The notes beneath the pieces were generated by a model that was given only the letters and a program-made list of their open reading frames with translations, did not search any database and was not told where the DNA came from. Below, one piece after another: positions 37,460-45,996 of a stretch of DNA of 62,219 nt. The DNA is from Paenibacillus sp. LHD-117 (lineage in GTDB: Bacteria > Bacillota > Bacilli > Paenibacillales > Paenibacillaceae). Each line of letters opens with the position of its first letter. The first letter of the stretch is position 1. The DNA lies in the NCBI RefSeq assembly GCF_030929555.1, contig NZ_JAVFVT010000047.1:1-62219 (forward strand), given 5' to 3'. The position numbers were made by a program, and so were the translations under genes.

Positions 37460-38530
37460 TTACTGCCTTTTGGGAAGCCGAATTGTAAAGGCGGCACCTT
37501 CACGGTTCTCGGCCGAAATTTCCCCGCCGTGGGCTGCTACCAACTCTTTGACGATGGTTAACCCCAGGCCGCTGCCGCCGGTCTTCCGATTGCGGGACTT
37601 ATCCGCCCGGTAAAATCGCTCAAACACATAGGGCAAGTCCTCCTGTGGGATTCCCGTTCCCGTATCCTGAACTCGGACCCAAACATGCCCGCTGTCTTCA
37701 CTCCCCTCAATTCGCACTTCTCCGTGTTCAGGAGTAAATTTCAGAGCGTTGCTAAGCAGATTAACAAGCACCTGAATCATGCGATCATGGTCGACAAAAA
37801 CATGAATAGGAGGACTTACTGAATACTGTAGATGAACGTTTTTTTCACGATAGGCAGCAGCAACCAGTTCTACGCCTCTCTCAATGATAGCCGCCAACGA
37901 TTCTACTTTTCGCACCAATTGAAAACCGGGGGACTCCACATGCGTCAGGTCTTCCAATTCGGCCACTAGCTGTGTCAATCGTTCGATTTCTTCGTAGCAA
38001 GAATGGATGCGCTCCGGCGTAGGCTCCCAAATCCCGTCCTCCAGGGCGCGCATATGGCTTTTGAGTGTGGCCAAAGGGGTTCGCAGCTCATGGGCGATGT
38101 CTTCGGTCATCGTGACGCGCAGTTGCTCATGCTGCTGCAACTGCTCCGCCAGTGTATTTAGCGATGCGCCCAAGTCTGCAAGCTCATCCTTCCCTTGAAT
38201 ATCCACTCTCGTACTCCATTCCCCGTCCGTCATGCGCTCTGCGACTCGCGTCATATGAACGAGAGGAGCCGAAATTCGTTTGGCAACATAAAAACCGAGA
38301 AATACGGCAAGTACAATCGCAACTAAACACGTCCAGATGATCGTTTGTATCATCGCTTGTTCCAAATGATCATTCAGTTCGGGTAATTCGTGCGTCATGC
38401 CGGCTTGCGCTTGATACAAGGAGAAATGATAATGTGTCGTCAAAATGACGCTAATGGTTGAAATCAGGACAATGCCGGCAGCAATCCCGATAATAATCAG
38501 AGCCAAACGGGTATGCAGACGCTTATTCAT
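37460..38530 (-). CDS. OmpR-type sensor histidine kinase
   Basis: 356 residues with two membrane segments (LALIIIGIAAGIVLISTISV and IIWTCLVAIVLAVFLGFYVA) around a short outer loop, then a HAMP domain, HisKA with His in EDIAHELRTPLATLKSH, N-box VLVNLLSNALKF and a G-rich ATPase lobe (DTGTGIPQED, GGSGLGLTIVK). All catalytic elements look intact. It overlaps the regulator gene by 4 nt. The downstream surface lipoproteins and nearby copper operon suggest a metal or envelope stress signal, as for CusS/CopS types; not proven. Confidence 0.92.
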   Translation of the reverse strand: MNKRLHTRLALIIIGIAAGIVLISTISVILTTHYHFSLYQAQAGMTHELPELNDHLEQAMIQTIIWTCLVAIVLAVFLGFYVAKRISAPLVHMTRVAERMTDGEWSTRVDIQGKDELADLGASLNTLAEQLQQHEQLRVTMTEDIAHELRTPLATLKSHMRALEDGIWEPTPERIHSCYEEIERLTQLVAELEDLTHVESPGFQLVRKVESLAAIIERGVELVAAAYREKNVHLQYSVSPPIHVFVDHDRMIQVLVNLLSNALKFTPEHGEVRIEGSEDSGHVWVRVQDTGTGIPQEDLPYVFERFYRADKSRNRKTGGSGLGLTIVKELVAAHGGEISAENREGAAFTIRLPKRQ

Positions 38531-39225
38531 GTTGTTCCTCCTGCAAACCGATAGCCGGTTCCATACACCGTCACAATATATTTTGGGGACTTGGGGTCGC
38601 CCTCTATTTTTTGCCGGATATTTTTTACATGCTGATCGATCGTTCGGCTATCGCCATCAAAATCATAGCCAAGAACGCGTTCCACAAGCTCGTCTCGTGA
38701 AAAGTGACGCTGCGGATGCTTAGCCAGGACAAGCAGCAGCTTATATTCATTCGGAGTTAGGTTCACCGGTTGGTCGTCACGGAATACTTGCTGCTTTAAC
38801 GAATCAATAATAAGTTCACCTTGATTAAAGGCCAGTCGATCCGCAAGCAAATGATACTCGTCCGTACGCCGCAGGATTGCCCGTACCCTAGCCACTACTT
38901 CGCGTGGGTCAAAGGGCTTGATCAAGTAATCATCGGCCCCCATGGATAACCCCTTAATCCGATTGTTCTCGGAAACCTTGGCGGTAAGCATCAAAATCGG
39001 AACAGAATGGATTTGACGAATCGCTTGGCAAACCTGCTCGCCCTCCATATCCGGAAGCATAAGGTCCAGGATGACAAAATCAATCGATTCGTTTTGCACG
39101 CGCCGAATGGCCTCGCTGCCCGTTTCGGCTTCAACGGCCTGAAAGCCGTCTCTTTTCAAGTAGGATACAACCACATCTCGAATTTTCGATTCATCATCGA
39201 CGACCAATATCGTTTTCATGACCAT
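38527..39225 (-). CDS. OmpR/PhoB-type response regulator
   Basis: 232 residues. Receiver with acidic pair in VVDDESK, phospho-acceptor in FVILDLMLPDMEG, T in MLTAKV and K in YLIKPFD. C-terminal OmpR winged helix (LTPNEYKLLLVLAKHPQRHF, RTIDQHVKNIRQKI, VYGTGYRF). It heads the four-gene operon regulator-kinase-BNR lipoprotein-CWB2 lipoprotein. Confidence 0.94.
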   Translation of the reverse strand: MVMKTILVVDDESKIRDVVVSYLKRDGFQAVEAETGSEAIRRVQNESIDFVILDLMLPDMEGEQVCQAIRQIHSVPILMLTAKVSENNRIKGLSMGADDYLIKPFDPREVVARVRAILRRTDEYHLLADRLAFNQGELIIDSLKQQVFRDDQPVNLTPNEYKLLLVLAKHPQRHFSRDELVERVLGYDFDGDSRTIDQHVKNIRQKIEGDPKSPKYIVTVYGTGYRFAGGTT

Positions 39226-39311
39226 CCTCCGCGAATAACGCTTCTACGTATCACTCTACCCATGACTTATGTAGAACTGATGTAGATGCAAAGATGCCGT
39301 CCAGAAACAAC

Positions 39312-39340
39312 AAAAGGGCGACCCGAATCAGTCCCCTTTT
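39312..39340 (-). terminator. Terminator of the copper operon
   Basis: AAAAGGGCGAC and GTCCCCTTTT form a stem 16 nt after the TVP38 gene. No comparable hairpin lies between copZ and this point, so copZ to tvp38 is probably one transcript. Confidence 0.65.
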
Positions 39341-39355
39341 CGTCTATATTATTCA

Positions 39356-39889
39356 TCAGCCGGTTGAATTCAACTGATCTCCCATGACGGCAAAAACAAC
39401 CATGACCGGTACTTTCCCCACCGCAGTGGCCATAATAAAACTTCCAAAGGACATTCGGAAGAGGGCCGCCCCGATATTGACGATAACCGCGGGGACAAAT
39501 GGCAGCAGGCGAGCCAGTATGACCGCAAAGAACGCATTACGCTCCAGAAGGAAGATAAAACGTTCTGCTCCTTTCAACGATGCCATGAGCTGACGGCTTC
39601 GTTCCTGAAAAATCAACCGAACCGCACAAAAGGTCAAGGCTGCCGCGACGGTTGAAGTGGCCACATTGATCAAACTGCCCCAGACAGGCCCATACGCCGC
39701 ACCGATGATTCCGGCTACAATCCCAAAAGGAACGACCGGAATCATCGCAAGAAGGACGGCAGCCCCGATCATCCATGGAAGACGCTCCACACCTCCAAGA
39801 GAGAGCCATGAAAGCAGAGGCTCCTTGTAAACGATGACGGCGGCGATCACAACCCCATAAAGAAGAACAACCAACCCTTTTTTAATCAT
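39356..39889 (-). CDS. TVP38/TMEM64 (DedA-related) membrane protein
   Basis: 177 residues, strongly hydrophobic with about five membrane segments. The family core is visible in MIPVVPFGIVAGIIGAAYGP and RLLPFVPAVIVNIGAALF. Related DedA/VTT proteins are membrane lipid or envelope factors. It starts inside the end of the glutaredoxin gene (8-nt overlap) and is the last gene of the copper operon. Why a VTT protein travels with copper genes is unclear; membrane repair or transport of a metal ligand are possibilities. Confidence 0.85.
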   Translation of the reverse strand: MIKKGLVVLLYGVVIAAVIVYKEPLLSWLSLGGVERLPWMIGAAVLLAMIPVVPFGIVAGIIGAAYGPVWGSLINVATSTVAAALTFCAVRLIFQERSRQLMASLKGAERFIFLLERNAFFAVILARLLPFVPAVIVNIGAALFRMSFGSFIMATAVGKVPVMVVFAVMGDQLNSTG

Positions 39890-40151
39890 GTTTCCCTTCC
39901 GTAACGAGTTTGCTTATTTCATTTAAGTTCTCGGCAAAACCGACAAACACCTTGTCATGAATAACGATAGTTGGTACGACCTGCTTTCCTGTCAGCTCCA
40001 GCACTTCTTTCGCATATTCGATATTATCTTCACAATTGTAGTCAACATAGGGAACTTGATGCTCATTGAAATATCGCTTGGCAAAGTGGCAGTCGCTGCA
40101 GGTCGGGATCGTGTAAATTTTGATCGGTTTCTTTGGATCGATTTGAGACAT
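39882..40151 (-). CDS. Glutaredoxin-like thiol-redox protein
   Basis: 89 residues. Thioredoxin-fold glutaredoxin with active site CSDC in IPTCSDCHFAKRYF, the cis-Pro in QVVPTIVI and the GFxEN-like C-terminal helix. It would reduce disulfides or bind metal through the CxxC; in a copper operon it may protect or regenerate thiols or carry Cu(I). Lies 14 nt after the nitrite-reductase-like gene. Confidence 0.88.
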   Translation of the reverse strand: MSQIDPKKPIKIYTIPTCSDCHFAKRYFNEHQVPYVDYNCEDNIEYAKEVLELTGKQVVPTIVIHDKVFVGFAENLNEISKLVTEGKHD

Positions 40152-40165
40152 GGAAGTTCACTCCT

Positions 40166-40786
40166 TTACGCGACGATTTCTTTCAACTGCTCCATTGTGA
40201 TCCGATCCACAAATTTGCTGAACTTCTCTTTTCCTTTCGCTTGTTGCTTGTAGAAATCAATAAGCGTAGATACAACCGGAACAAGCCGTTCCTCCGTTAT
40301 GCCGGAGACAAGCAGCCGTCCGGTCGCAGCTTTGATGCCTTTAGGCTCTCCTCCAACGTAAATATCGAACGTATCCCGCATTTTGACGACAGCGATATCT
40401 TTTAGCAGCGGCTCGCTTGTGCCCAGTGCACAACCTGCGTAGCCCACCTTCAGCGGCGTGGGCGTCGCGTTTCCAGCAATCGCCCGATTCAAGATGCGTG
40501 CCGTCTCCAGACCGGCTACTTCCGCGCCTTTGCAGAAGTTGCAGGCGATCAAGCTCTTGGTCGCAAACCCGGCCGGGTACACCTCCAGGCCGGCGTGCTC
40601 CAGCTCTTTCTGAATGATTTCTCGCTTATCAAGAGACACTTCCACGTAAAGCTGCTTGAACGAGGTCATTTCAATTTTGGCGTCTGAACCGGCGACCGTA
40701 CCGATCTTAGCAAGCTGATCTGGCGTAAAGAGGCTTCCCCCGACTTGAATGGCAGGCGATACCGCCAATTTCGTCTTTTCTCCCAT
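40166..40786 (-). CDS. Half nitrite/sulfite reductase-like protein
   Basis: 206 residues from ATG 40786, which has GGAGGAG at 8 nt. It matches one half of a siroheme nitrite/sulfite reductase: a ferredoxin-like half domain (about 15-80: VGGSLFTPDQLAKIGTVAG) and part of the Fe-S/siroheme domain. The first cysteine pair is present (IACNFCKGAEVAG), but the second motif reads GYAGCALGTSEP with one cysteine instead of the usual CPNxC. So a full 4Fe-4S-siroheme centre is doubtful. It may bind a different cofactor or Cu. Co-transcribed with copper genes. Confidence 0.7.
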   Translation of the reverse strand: MGEKTKLAVSPAIQVGGSLFTPDQLAKIGTVAGSDAKIEMTSFKQLYVEVSLDKREIIQKELEHAGLEVYPAGFATKSLIACNFCKGAEVAGLETARILNRAIAGNATPTPLKVGYAGCALGTSEPLLKDIAVVKMRDTFDIYVGGEPKGIKAATGRLLVSGITEERLVPVVSTLIDFYKQQAKGKEKFSKFVDRITMEQLKEIVA

Positions 40787-40809
40787 GATCATTCTCCTCC
40801 TCGTTTCTG

Positions 40810-41661
40810 TTATTTCACATCGACGACGAAGGGGACGGTGAAGACCTCGCCATTGTGCTGAAATTGTCCCCAAATTTTGAACGTGCCGCTTTGCGGAAAA
40901 GAAGTCGCGAATTTCGCATCCGGTCCGGTTGCTTTCTCATCGATCGGATGAACATGAAGATACTGATTCGCATCTTCCGAAAGAATCACGACATGTCCGA
41001 CCGCGCCCAAATAAGGCTGTAGGTTATCGATCCCCTTCTTCGTCTTCGCGTCGCGAATGTTGAAGGTCAACGTCACGTCTTCTTTAGGCTTGATGGCGCT
41101 CATAGCCAACTCGATTTCCTTTCCATCGACTTCTTTCACCAGCTTCGCATCAGCTGCAATCGCGGAATGCTTGGCTTCCTTGCCTTCCACCTTCACCCAC
41201 TCGCTGAGCGTTATTTTGGCCCCGCCAGTCGGAATGAAGTCCGCAAACACTTTGTACTCTCCGCCCGCCGGGAACGACGTATTCACCGTAAAAGTGCCGT
41301 CTCCCTTAAACTCCGGGTGAATGTGGTTAAAGAATGATAAATCATGATTGACGATAATGAGATGAAGTAGCTTCTCGTGATTGACTTCATATTTATTGAC
41401 CGGTTTCCCGTCCTTATCTGTCACTTGGATGGTCAATTCCGTTTCTTCATTTGCTTTTGCGGCGCCTGCGGGGAAGGCAAATGATGCTTGAAGATTCTCC
41501 AATTGTCCTGCTGGCTTTTCGGCGTTCTCTTGCCCGCTGCTCTCCCCATGACCGGCATGGTTATTTCCGCCTGCGGGTTTCTCTTCCCCTGCTTTGCCGC
41601 ATGCGGCCAATACGCTTAACGCAATCGCCGCCGCAGCGACGAGGATGATTTTCTTCTTCAT
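40810..41661 (-). CDS. YtkA-like lipoprotein of the copper operon
   Basis: 283 residues. Lipobox SVLAACG near residue 20, then a linker with NHAGHGE. Two YtkA-like beta-sandwich domains follow, about 50-150 (HLIIVNHDLSFFNHIHPEFK) and 165-283 (VGHVVILSEDANQYLHVHP). Both contain paired histidines of the form HIHP and HVHP, suggesting surface metal binding. Lies 22 nt after copA. A role as an extracellular copper acceptor is inferred from histidines and operon context. Confidence 0.82.
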   Translation of the reverse strand: MKKKIILVAAAAIALSVLAACGKAGEEKPAGGNNHAGHGESSGQENAEKPAGQLENLQASFAFPAGAAKANEETELTIQVTDKDGKPVNKYEVNHEKLLHLIIVNHDLSFFNHIHPEFKGDGTFTVNTSFPAGGEYKVFADFIPTGGAKITLSEWVKVEGKEAKHSAIAADAKLVKEVDGKEIELAMSAIKPKEDVTLTFNIRDAKTKKGIDNLQPYLGAVGHVVILSEDANQYLHVHPIDEKATGPDAKFATSFPQSGTFKIWGQFQHNGEVFTVPFVVDVK

Positions 41662-41683
41662 GTATTATATCAACTCCATTTCA

Positions 41684-44134
41684 TTACGATTTCGAGGATA
41701 CAGAGCGAACCTTGATACGCTGCAACCGCAAAGCATTAAGAACGACGGATACCGAACTGAGCGCCATCGCCGCGCCCGCAACCCAAGGGGCCAGCAGTCC
41801 AATCGCGGCAATCGGAATGCCGAGCGTGTTGTAGCCGAGCGCCCAGAATAGATTTTGCCGGATATTGCTCATCGTCTTGCGGCTCATGTAGATCGCATCC
41901 GGAATGCTCGTCAGATCGCCGCGCATCAGGGTGACGTCGGCGGCCTCCATGGCCACGTCCGTACCGGTACCGATCGCCATACCGATATCTGCCATTGCCA
42001 GCGCGGGGGCGTCATTGATACCGTCGCCAACCATCGCCACTTTCTTGCCCTGCGCTTGCAGCTTCTTCACTTCTTCCGCTTTGCCTTCCGGAAGCACTTC
42101 GGCGCGAACATGATCGATGCCGACTTGCCTCGCAATCGCCCGTGCGGTTCGTTCATTGTCACCGGTGATCATGATGACCTCAATGCCCATTTCTTTCAGC
42201 CGAGTCACAGCCTCTTTCGACGTTTCTTTAATCGTATCGGCAACTGCGACGAGACCCGCATACGTTCCGTCAACCGCGATCAGCATCGCCGTTTTTCCAT
42301 CTTCTTCAAGCTGTGTCATCCTCTCAAACGCCTGCTCCGCCGAAACGTCATATTTCGCCATTAGCTTGCGCGTACCGGCCAGAACTTCTTTGCCTTCGAC
42401 GATGGCGCGGATCCCAAACCCCGGAATCGCCTCGAACTGTTCCGTTGCCGGCAGTTCAATGCCTCTGGCCCTGATTCCGGCAACGATCGCTTCCGCAAGC
42501 GGATGCTCGGAGTCCTTCTCGGCAGCGCCAACCAAGCGTAGAAATGTCTGTTCGTCCATATGTGCGACGGCAACATCCGTAAGTTCCGGTTTACCTTTCG
42601 TTACGGTGCCGGTTTTGTCAAGAATGATCGCATCGATCTTGTGCGTGGATTCCAGATGCTCCCCGCCTTTGAATAGCACGCCAAGCTCCGCGGCGCGGCC
42701 GGATCCCGCCATAATCGATGTCGGTGTAGCAAGCCCCAGTGCGCACGGGCAGGCGATGACCAGGATCGCAATTCCTTTCTCCAGCGCATTTGCGAAATCG
42801 CCGGGGGTCACCCAGAAGTACCAAACGAGAAACGCGGCAATCGCAATCCCTACGACGATCGGCACGAAGATCCCGGAAATGACATCCGCTACCCGTTGAA
42901 TCGGCGCTTTCGAGCCTTGCGCTTCTTCCACGACCTTAATGATTTGGGCAAGCGCGGTTTCCTTACCGACTTTGGTCGCTTTCAATCTCAATCTGCCGTT
43001 TTTGTTGACGGTAGCACCGATCACGCTGTCTCCGGCTTTTTTCTCAACCGGGATGCTTTCGCCGGTCAACATCGATTCATCGACCGAAGAGCTGCCTTCC
43101 AGCACTTCACCATCCACCGGAATCTTCTCCCCCGGTTTCACCACCACGATATCGCCGGCAAGTACGTCCTCGACCGGTATCGTCATTTCCTGTCCGTCCC
43201 GAACAACGAGAGCCGTTTTCGCTTGAAGGCCCATCAGCGTCTTGATCGCTTCGGATGTGCGGCCTTTTGCCAACGATTCGAACAGCTTCCCGAGAATAAC
43301 GAGGGTGATGAGGACCGCGCTCGTTTCGTAATACATCGATGGACCATGATGCGCCATGCTGCCCATCGATGCCCATTCAATGGTTAAGTACAAGCTGTAG
43401 AAGTACGCAGCCGACGTTCCGAGCGAGACGAGTACGTCCATATTGGCGCTTTTATTGCGCAGTGCTTTGAATGCACCCACATAGAACTGTTTGCCAATGT
43501 AAAATTGAACGGGTGTAGCGAGCGCCAATTGAAACCACGGATTCATGAAGAGTTCCGGCATCCAGATCCAGGATAAGAACGAAAAGTGGCTGACCATGGA
43601 CCAGAGCAGCGGCAGCGAAAGAACGGCGGAGATGAGCAGTTTCCGCTTCAGTTGCGAAATGGCTCTCGCGCGATGCTCCGCAGGATTGGCTTCGTCTTGC
43701 TTCGGTATCGCTTTATAGCCCAGCTTTTCCACGCGCTGCTTCATATCGGCGATAGATACATCGGCCGCGTTGTATTCAACCCGTGCGGTTTCCATCGCAA
43801 AGTTAACGGAGGCGTTCGTGACGCCAGGCAATTTGCCAAGGCCTTTCTCGATCTTATTCGCGCAAGCCGCGCAGGTCATGCCTTCCAATTTGAAATCAAC
43901 AACTTCTTTGGCCGTACCATAGCCGAGTTTCTGAATGCTTTGTTCCATTTGCACGAGATTTACTTTTTTCGGATCGTACGTAACCGTCGCCCGTTCCAGG
44001 GCAAAGTTCACGTTCGCTTCCGTCACGCCTTCGAGTTTACTGAGCCCCTTCTCAATTCGGTTTGCGCACGCGGCGCATGTCATACCAGTTAATTGCAGGG
44101 ATGTTTGCTCCGTTTCCAGTCTGGCTGCTTCCAT
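41684..44134 (-). CDS. copA: Cu(I)-exporting P1B-type ATPase CopA
   Basis: About 816 residues. Two N-terminal heavy-metal domains, each with GMTCAACAN (near residues 17 and 85), eight membrane segments, the metal channel motif CPC in VIACPCALGLATPTS, phosphorylation site DKTGT, the SEHPLAEA motif and the hinge GDGINDAPALAMADIG. Late membrane helices carry YNTLGIP and MALSSVSV, the Cu(I) residues of P1B-1 pumps. Exports Cu(I) with ATP. The open frame extends 3 codons to a GTG, but the ATG at 44134 fits the GAGGTG site. Second gene of the operon from the CsoR-type promoter. Confidence 0.96.
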   Translation of the reverse strand: MEAARLETEQTSLQLTGMTCAACANRIEKGLSKLEGVTEANVNFALERATVTYDPKKVNLVQMEQSIQKLGYGTAKEVVDFKLEGMTCAACANKIEKGLGKLPGVTNASVNFAMETARVEYNAADVSIADMKQRVEKLGYKAIPKQDEANPAEHRARAISQLKRKLLISAVLSLPLLWSMVSHFSFLSWIWMPELFMNPWFQLALATPVQFYIGKQFYVGAFKALRNKSANMDVLVSLGTSAAYFYSLYLTIEWASMGSMAHHGPSMYYETSAVLITLVILGKLFESLAKGRTSEAIKTLMGLQAKTALVVRDGQEMTIPVEDVLAGDIVVVKPGEKIPVDGEVLEGSSSVDESMLTGESIPVEKKAGDSVIGATVNKNGRLRLKATKVGKETALAQIIKVVEEAQGSKAPIQRVADVISGIFVPIVVGIAIAAFLVWYFWVTPGDFANALEKGIAILVIACPCALGLATPTSIMAGSGRAAELGVLFKGGEHLESTHKIDAIILDKTGTVTKGKPELTDVAVAHMDEQTFLRLVGAAEKDSEHPLAEAIVAGIRARGIELPATEQFEAIPGFGIRAIVEGKEVLAGTRKLMAKYDVSAEQAFERMTQLEEDGKTAMLIAVDGTYAGLVAVADTIKETSKEAVTRLKEMGIEVIMITGDNERTARAIARQVGIDHVRAEVLPEGKAEEVKKLQAQGKKVAMVGDGINDAPALAMADIGMAIGTGTDVAMEAADVTLMRGDLTSIPDAIYMSRKTMSNIRQNLFWALGYNTLGIPIAAIGLLAPWVAGAAMALSSVSVVLNALRLQRIKVRSVSSKS

Positions 44135-44163
44135 CACGAACACCTCGTTTCTTTTCCGATTCG

Positions 44164-44364
44164 TTACACTACGTCGTATCCTTGTTCTTCAATGGCTTCC
44201 TTAATGGCAGCGAGAGTCAGTTGGCTTTCATCGTACGCTACAGCTACTGTTCCTCCCGAGAGATCGACTTTGCCGCTTGCCCCGATTGTTTTCAAAGCTC
44301 CTTCAATCGAATTAACACAGTGTCCGCATGACATGCCTTCAACTTTCAACGTTACATTTTTCAT
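44164..44364 (-). CDS. copZ: Copper chaperone CopZ
   Basis: 66 residues, a single heavy-metal-associated domain with the Cu(I) site GMSCGHCVNSIEG near residues 10-22 and a ferredoxin-like beta-alpha-beta pattern. It hands Cu(I) to the N-terminal domains of CopA. First gene of the operon, 29 nt before copA, behind a strong promoter covered by a CsoR-type box. Confidence 0.95.
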   Translation of the reverse strand: MKNVTLKVEGMSCGHCVNSIEGALKTIGASGKVDLSGGTVAVAYDESQLTLAAIKEAIEEQGYDVV

Positions 44365-44459
44365 GGATTCATTTCTCCTTTAACTATTTATTGGTTTTTT
44401 ATTGCATCAGCTTTTGAATGGTTTGCAGCAGCTCATCACACACTCTTTAAGATGTTTTT

Positions 44460-44488
44460 AGTATACCCCCCTACAGTATAATAGTCAA
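44460..44488 (-). promoter_or_regulatory. copZ promoter with CsoR-type operator in the spacer
   Basis: On the minus strand TTGACT (44483-44488) and TATACT (44460-44465) are 17 bp apart, a near-consensus sigma-A promoter. The spacer contains the run of six G typical of CsoR boxes; on the plus strand the box reads TATACCCCCCTACAGTATA. Binding of apo-CsoR would block the promoter until Cu(I) releases it. Confidence 0.82.
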
Positions 44489-44500
44489 TACAAATTTTAC

Positions 44501-44520
44501 GTTACCCCCCAACCCTATAT
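44501..44520. promoter_or_regulatory. Second CsoR-like box upstream of copZ
   Basis: GTTACCCCCCAACCCTATAT resembles the copZ and csoR boxes (six C, then ACCCTATA). It is 13 bp upstream of the copZ minus-35. Could be a second operator or part of the csoR downstream region. Confidence 0.45.
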
Positions 44521-44532
44521 TTAACCCCGAAC

Positions 44533-44553
44533 AAAAAGGATTCTTACGAATCC
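44533..44553 (-). terminator. Terminator after csoR
   Basis: On the minus strand GGATTC and GAATCC form a short stem with a 4-nt loop, followed by TTTTTG, 12 nt past the csoR stop. Confidence 0.6.
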
Positions 44554-44564
44554 CAGGCCATTCC

Positions 44565-44903
44565 TTATTTCATAAGCTTATTGATGGTGACGAGGAGCTC
44601 GTCGATCACTTCGTTCTCTCCATCTTGAATACGCTCGATCACACAACTCTTCATATGGTGCTCCAAAAGAAGTTTTCCTACACCGTTCAATGCGGACTGG
44701 ACCGATGAAATTTGATTTAGCACATCGTCGCAGTAAGTATCCTTCTCAATCAAACCTTTAAGCCCCCGAACCTGACCTTCGATTCGGTTGAGGCGGCTTA
44801 TCAAATTGTTTTTCGTCTTTTCCGAATGGTGACTTTGCCGCCCGTTCGTGCCGCATGAATCGTGGGTAGGCGTTTGGACATCATCTTGCGTAAGTTCCTC
44901 CAT
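44565..44903 (-). CDS. csoR: Copper-sensing repressor CsoR
   Basis: 112 residues from ATG 44903 (AAGGAG upstream). All-helical CsoR/RcnR family repressor. The Cu(I) ligands are all present: Cys in KDTYCDDVL, then His and Cys in EHHMKSC, at the spacing of 25 and 4 residues seen in CsoR. Typical RLNRIEGQVRGL signature. Released from DNA by Cu(I). It has its own box and lies upstream of copZA on the same strand with a terminator between, so it is transcribed separately. Confidence 0.94.
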   Translation of the reverse strand: MEELTQDDVQTPTHDSCGTNGRQSHHSEKTKNNLISRLNRIEGQVRGLKGLIEKDTYCDDVLNQISSVQSALNGVGKLLLEHHMKSCVIERIQDGENEVIDELLVTINKLMK

Positions 44904-44929
44904 CCAAATCACTCCTTTCTCTCTATTGT

Positions 44930-44951
44930 ACTATAGCCCCCCTACCCTATA
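44930..44951 (-). promoter_or_regulatory. csoR promoter with CsoR-type box
   Basis: TATAGCCCCCCTACCCTATA (44932-44951) matches the copZ box, and a minus-10 TATAGT (44930-44935 on the minus strand) overlaps it; the minus-35 is weak. Suggests autoregulation. Confidence 0.7.
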
Positions 44952-45041
44952 CAAAGAAACAAATTTGAAGAACCAACCACTTGCGAATTGCGGCAATTCA
45001 CCTACTCCCTGTATCAAACCGAAGAGTAGTCCAAAAACAAA

Positions 45042-45064
45042 ACCACACCCGTTTATAGGTGTGG
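45042..45064 (-). terminator. Terminator of the sugar ABC operon
   Basis: ACCACACCC and GGTGTGGT form a stem 30 nt past the last transporter gene, followed on the minus strand by TTTTGTTTTTGG. Confidence 0.8.
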
Positions 45065-45093
45065 TCCCTTGTGCATCCCTCGCAAGCCAAGCC

Positions 45094-45981
45094 TTACTCC
45101 TTCACGGCGCCAAGCATAATACCGGATACGAAGTACTTTTGCAGGAAAGGATATACGATCAGCATCGGCACCATCGCGATAAACACCTTGGCCGAATTCA
45201 GCGTCCGGTTAGATAGCTCCGACAGCTTCTTGTACTGCTCGGGGGTCAGATTGGTGCCGACCGGAATGTTCACGACAAGCTGCTGAATATAGGTTTGGAG
45301 CGGATAGTTAGCGGAGGTGTTGCTCAGCACCAATCCGTTGAAGAACTCGTTCCAGTGATAGACGCTTAGGAACAACGCTACTGCGGCAAGCACGGGGATC
45401 GAGCATGGGATATAGACCCGGAACAACACCGACCATGGTCCCGCGCCGTCGACGACGGCCGCCTCGTTCAGCTCCTTCGGCAAGTTGCGGAAGAAATTCA
45501 TGATCAGGATGACGTCGAACACCGGCACTCCTCCGCCAAGCACCAACGCCCAGATCGTATCGATCATTTGATAGTTTTGAATGGTGAGATACCACGGGAT
45601 CAATCCCCCGTTGAACAGCATACAGAACACAAGAATCCACATGAACACATTGCGCGCCTTGAAGTCCTTCTTCGGCCGCGCCAGCGGATAAGCCATCAAT
45701 ACCGTCAGCAACAAGCCGAGCGACGTGCCAAGCACGGTGCGCTGGATGGAAATCCAGAACGAGTTGAAAAACATTTTGTCGCCGATGATTTCCTTATAAG
45801 GCTCCAAGGAGAACCCGATCGGATACAGGGTGACGAGACCCGCGTTCGCGGCCGCCTTGTCGGAGATCGATACGCAGAAGGTGTACCACAGCGGGTAGAC
45901 GCAGCTGACGAGCAGAAGACCGAGGACGATGATATTGACGATATCGAACGTTCGCGAGCCTAACGTTATATTTCTGACCAA
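45094..45981 (-). CDS. Carbohydrate ABC transporter permease (LplC/YtcP type)
   Basis: 295 residues, six membrane segments, binding-protein-dependent permease domain with EAA loop ELNEAAVVDGAGPWSVLFRVYIP. Ends YFVSGIMLGAVKE as usual for this subfamily. Start is TTG 45981, 8 nt after AGAGGAGGG. It pairs with the next permease to form the channel of an oligosaccharide importer; the ATPase is not encoded here, as is usual for this class, which shares an MsmX-type ATPase. Confidence 0.93.
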   Translation of the reverse strand: MVRNITLGSRTFDIVNIIVLGLLLVSCVYPLWYTFCVSISDKAAANAGLVTLYPIGFSLEPYKEIIGDKMFFNSFWISIQRTVLGTSLGLLLTVLMAYPLARPKKDFKARNVFMWILVFCMLFNGGLIPWYLTIQNYQMIDTIWALVLGGGVPVFDVILIMNFFRNLPKELNEAAVVDGAGPWSVLFRVYIPCSIPVLAAVALFLSVYHWNEFFNGLVLSNTSANYPLQTYIQQLVVNIPVGTNLTPEQYKKLSELSNRTLNSAKVFIAMVPMLIVYPFLQKYFVSGIMLGAVKE

Positions 45982-45996
45982 TTCAGCGCCCTCCTC

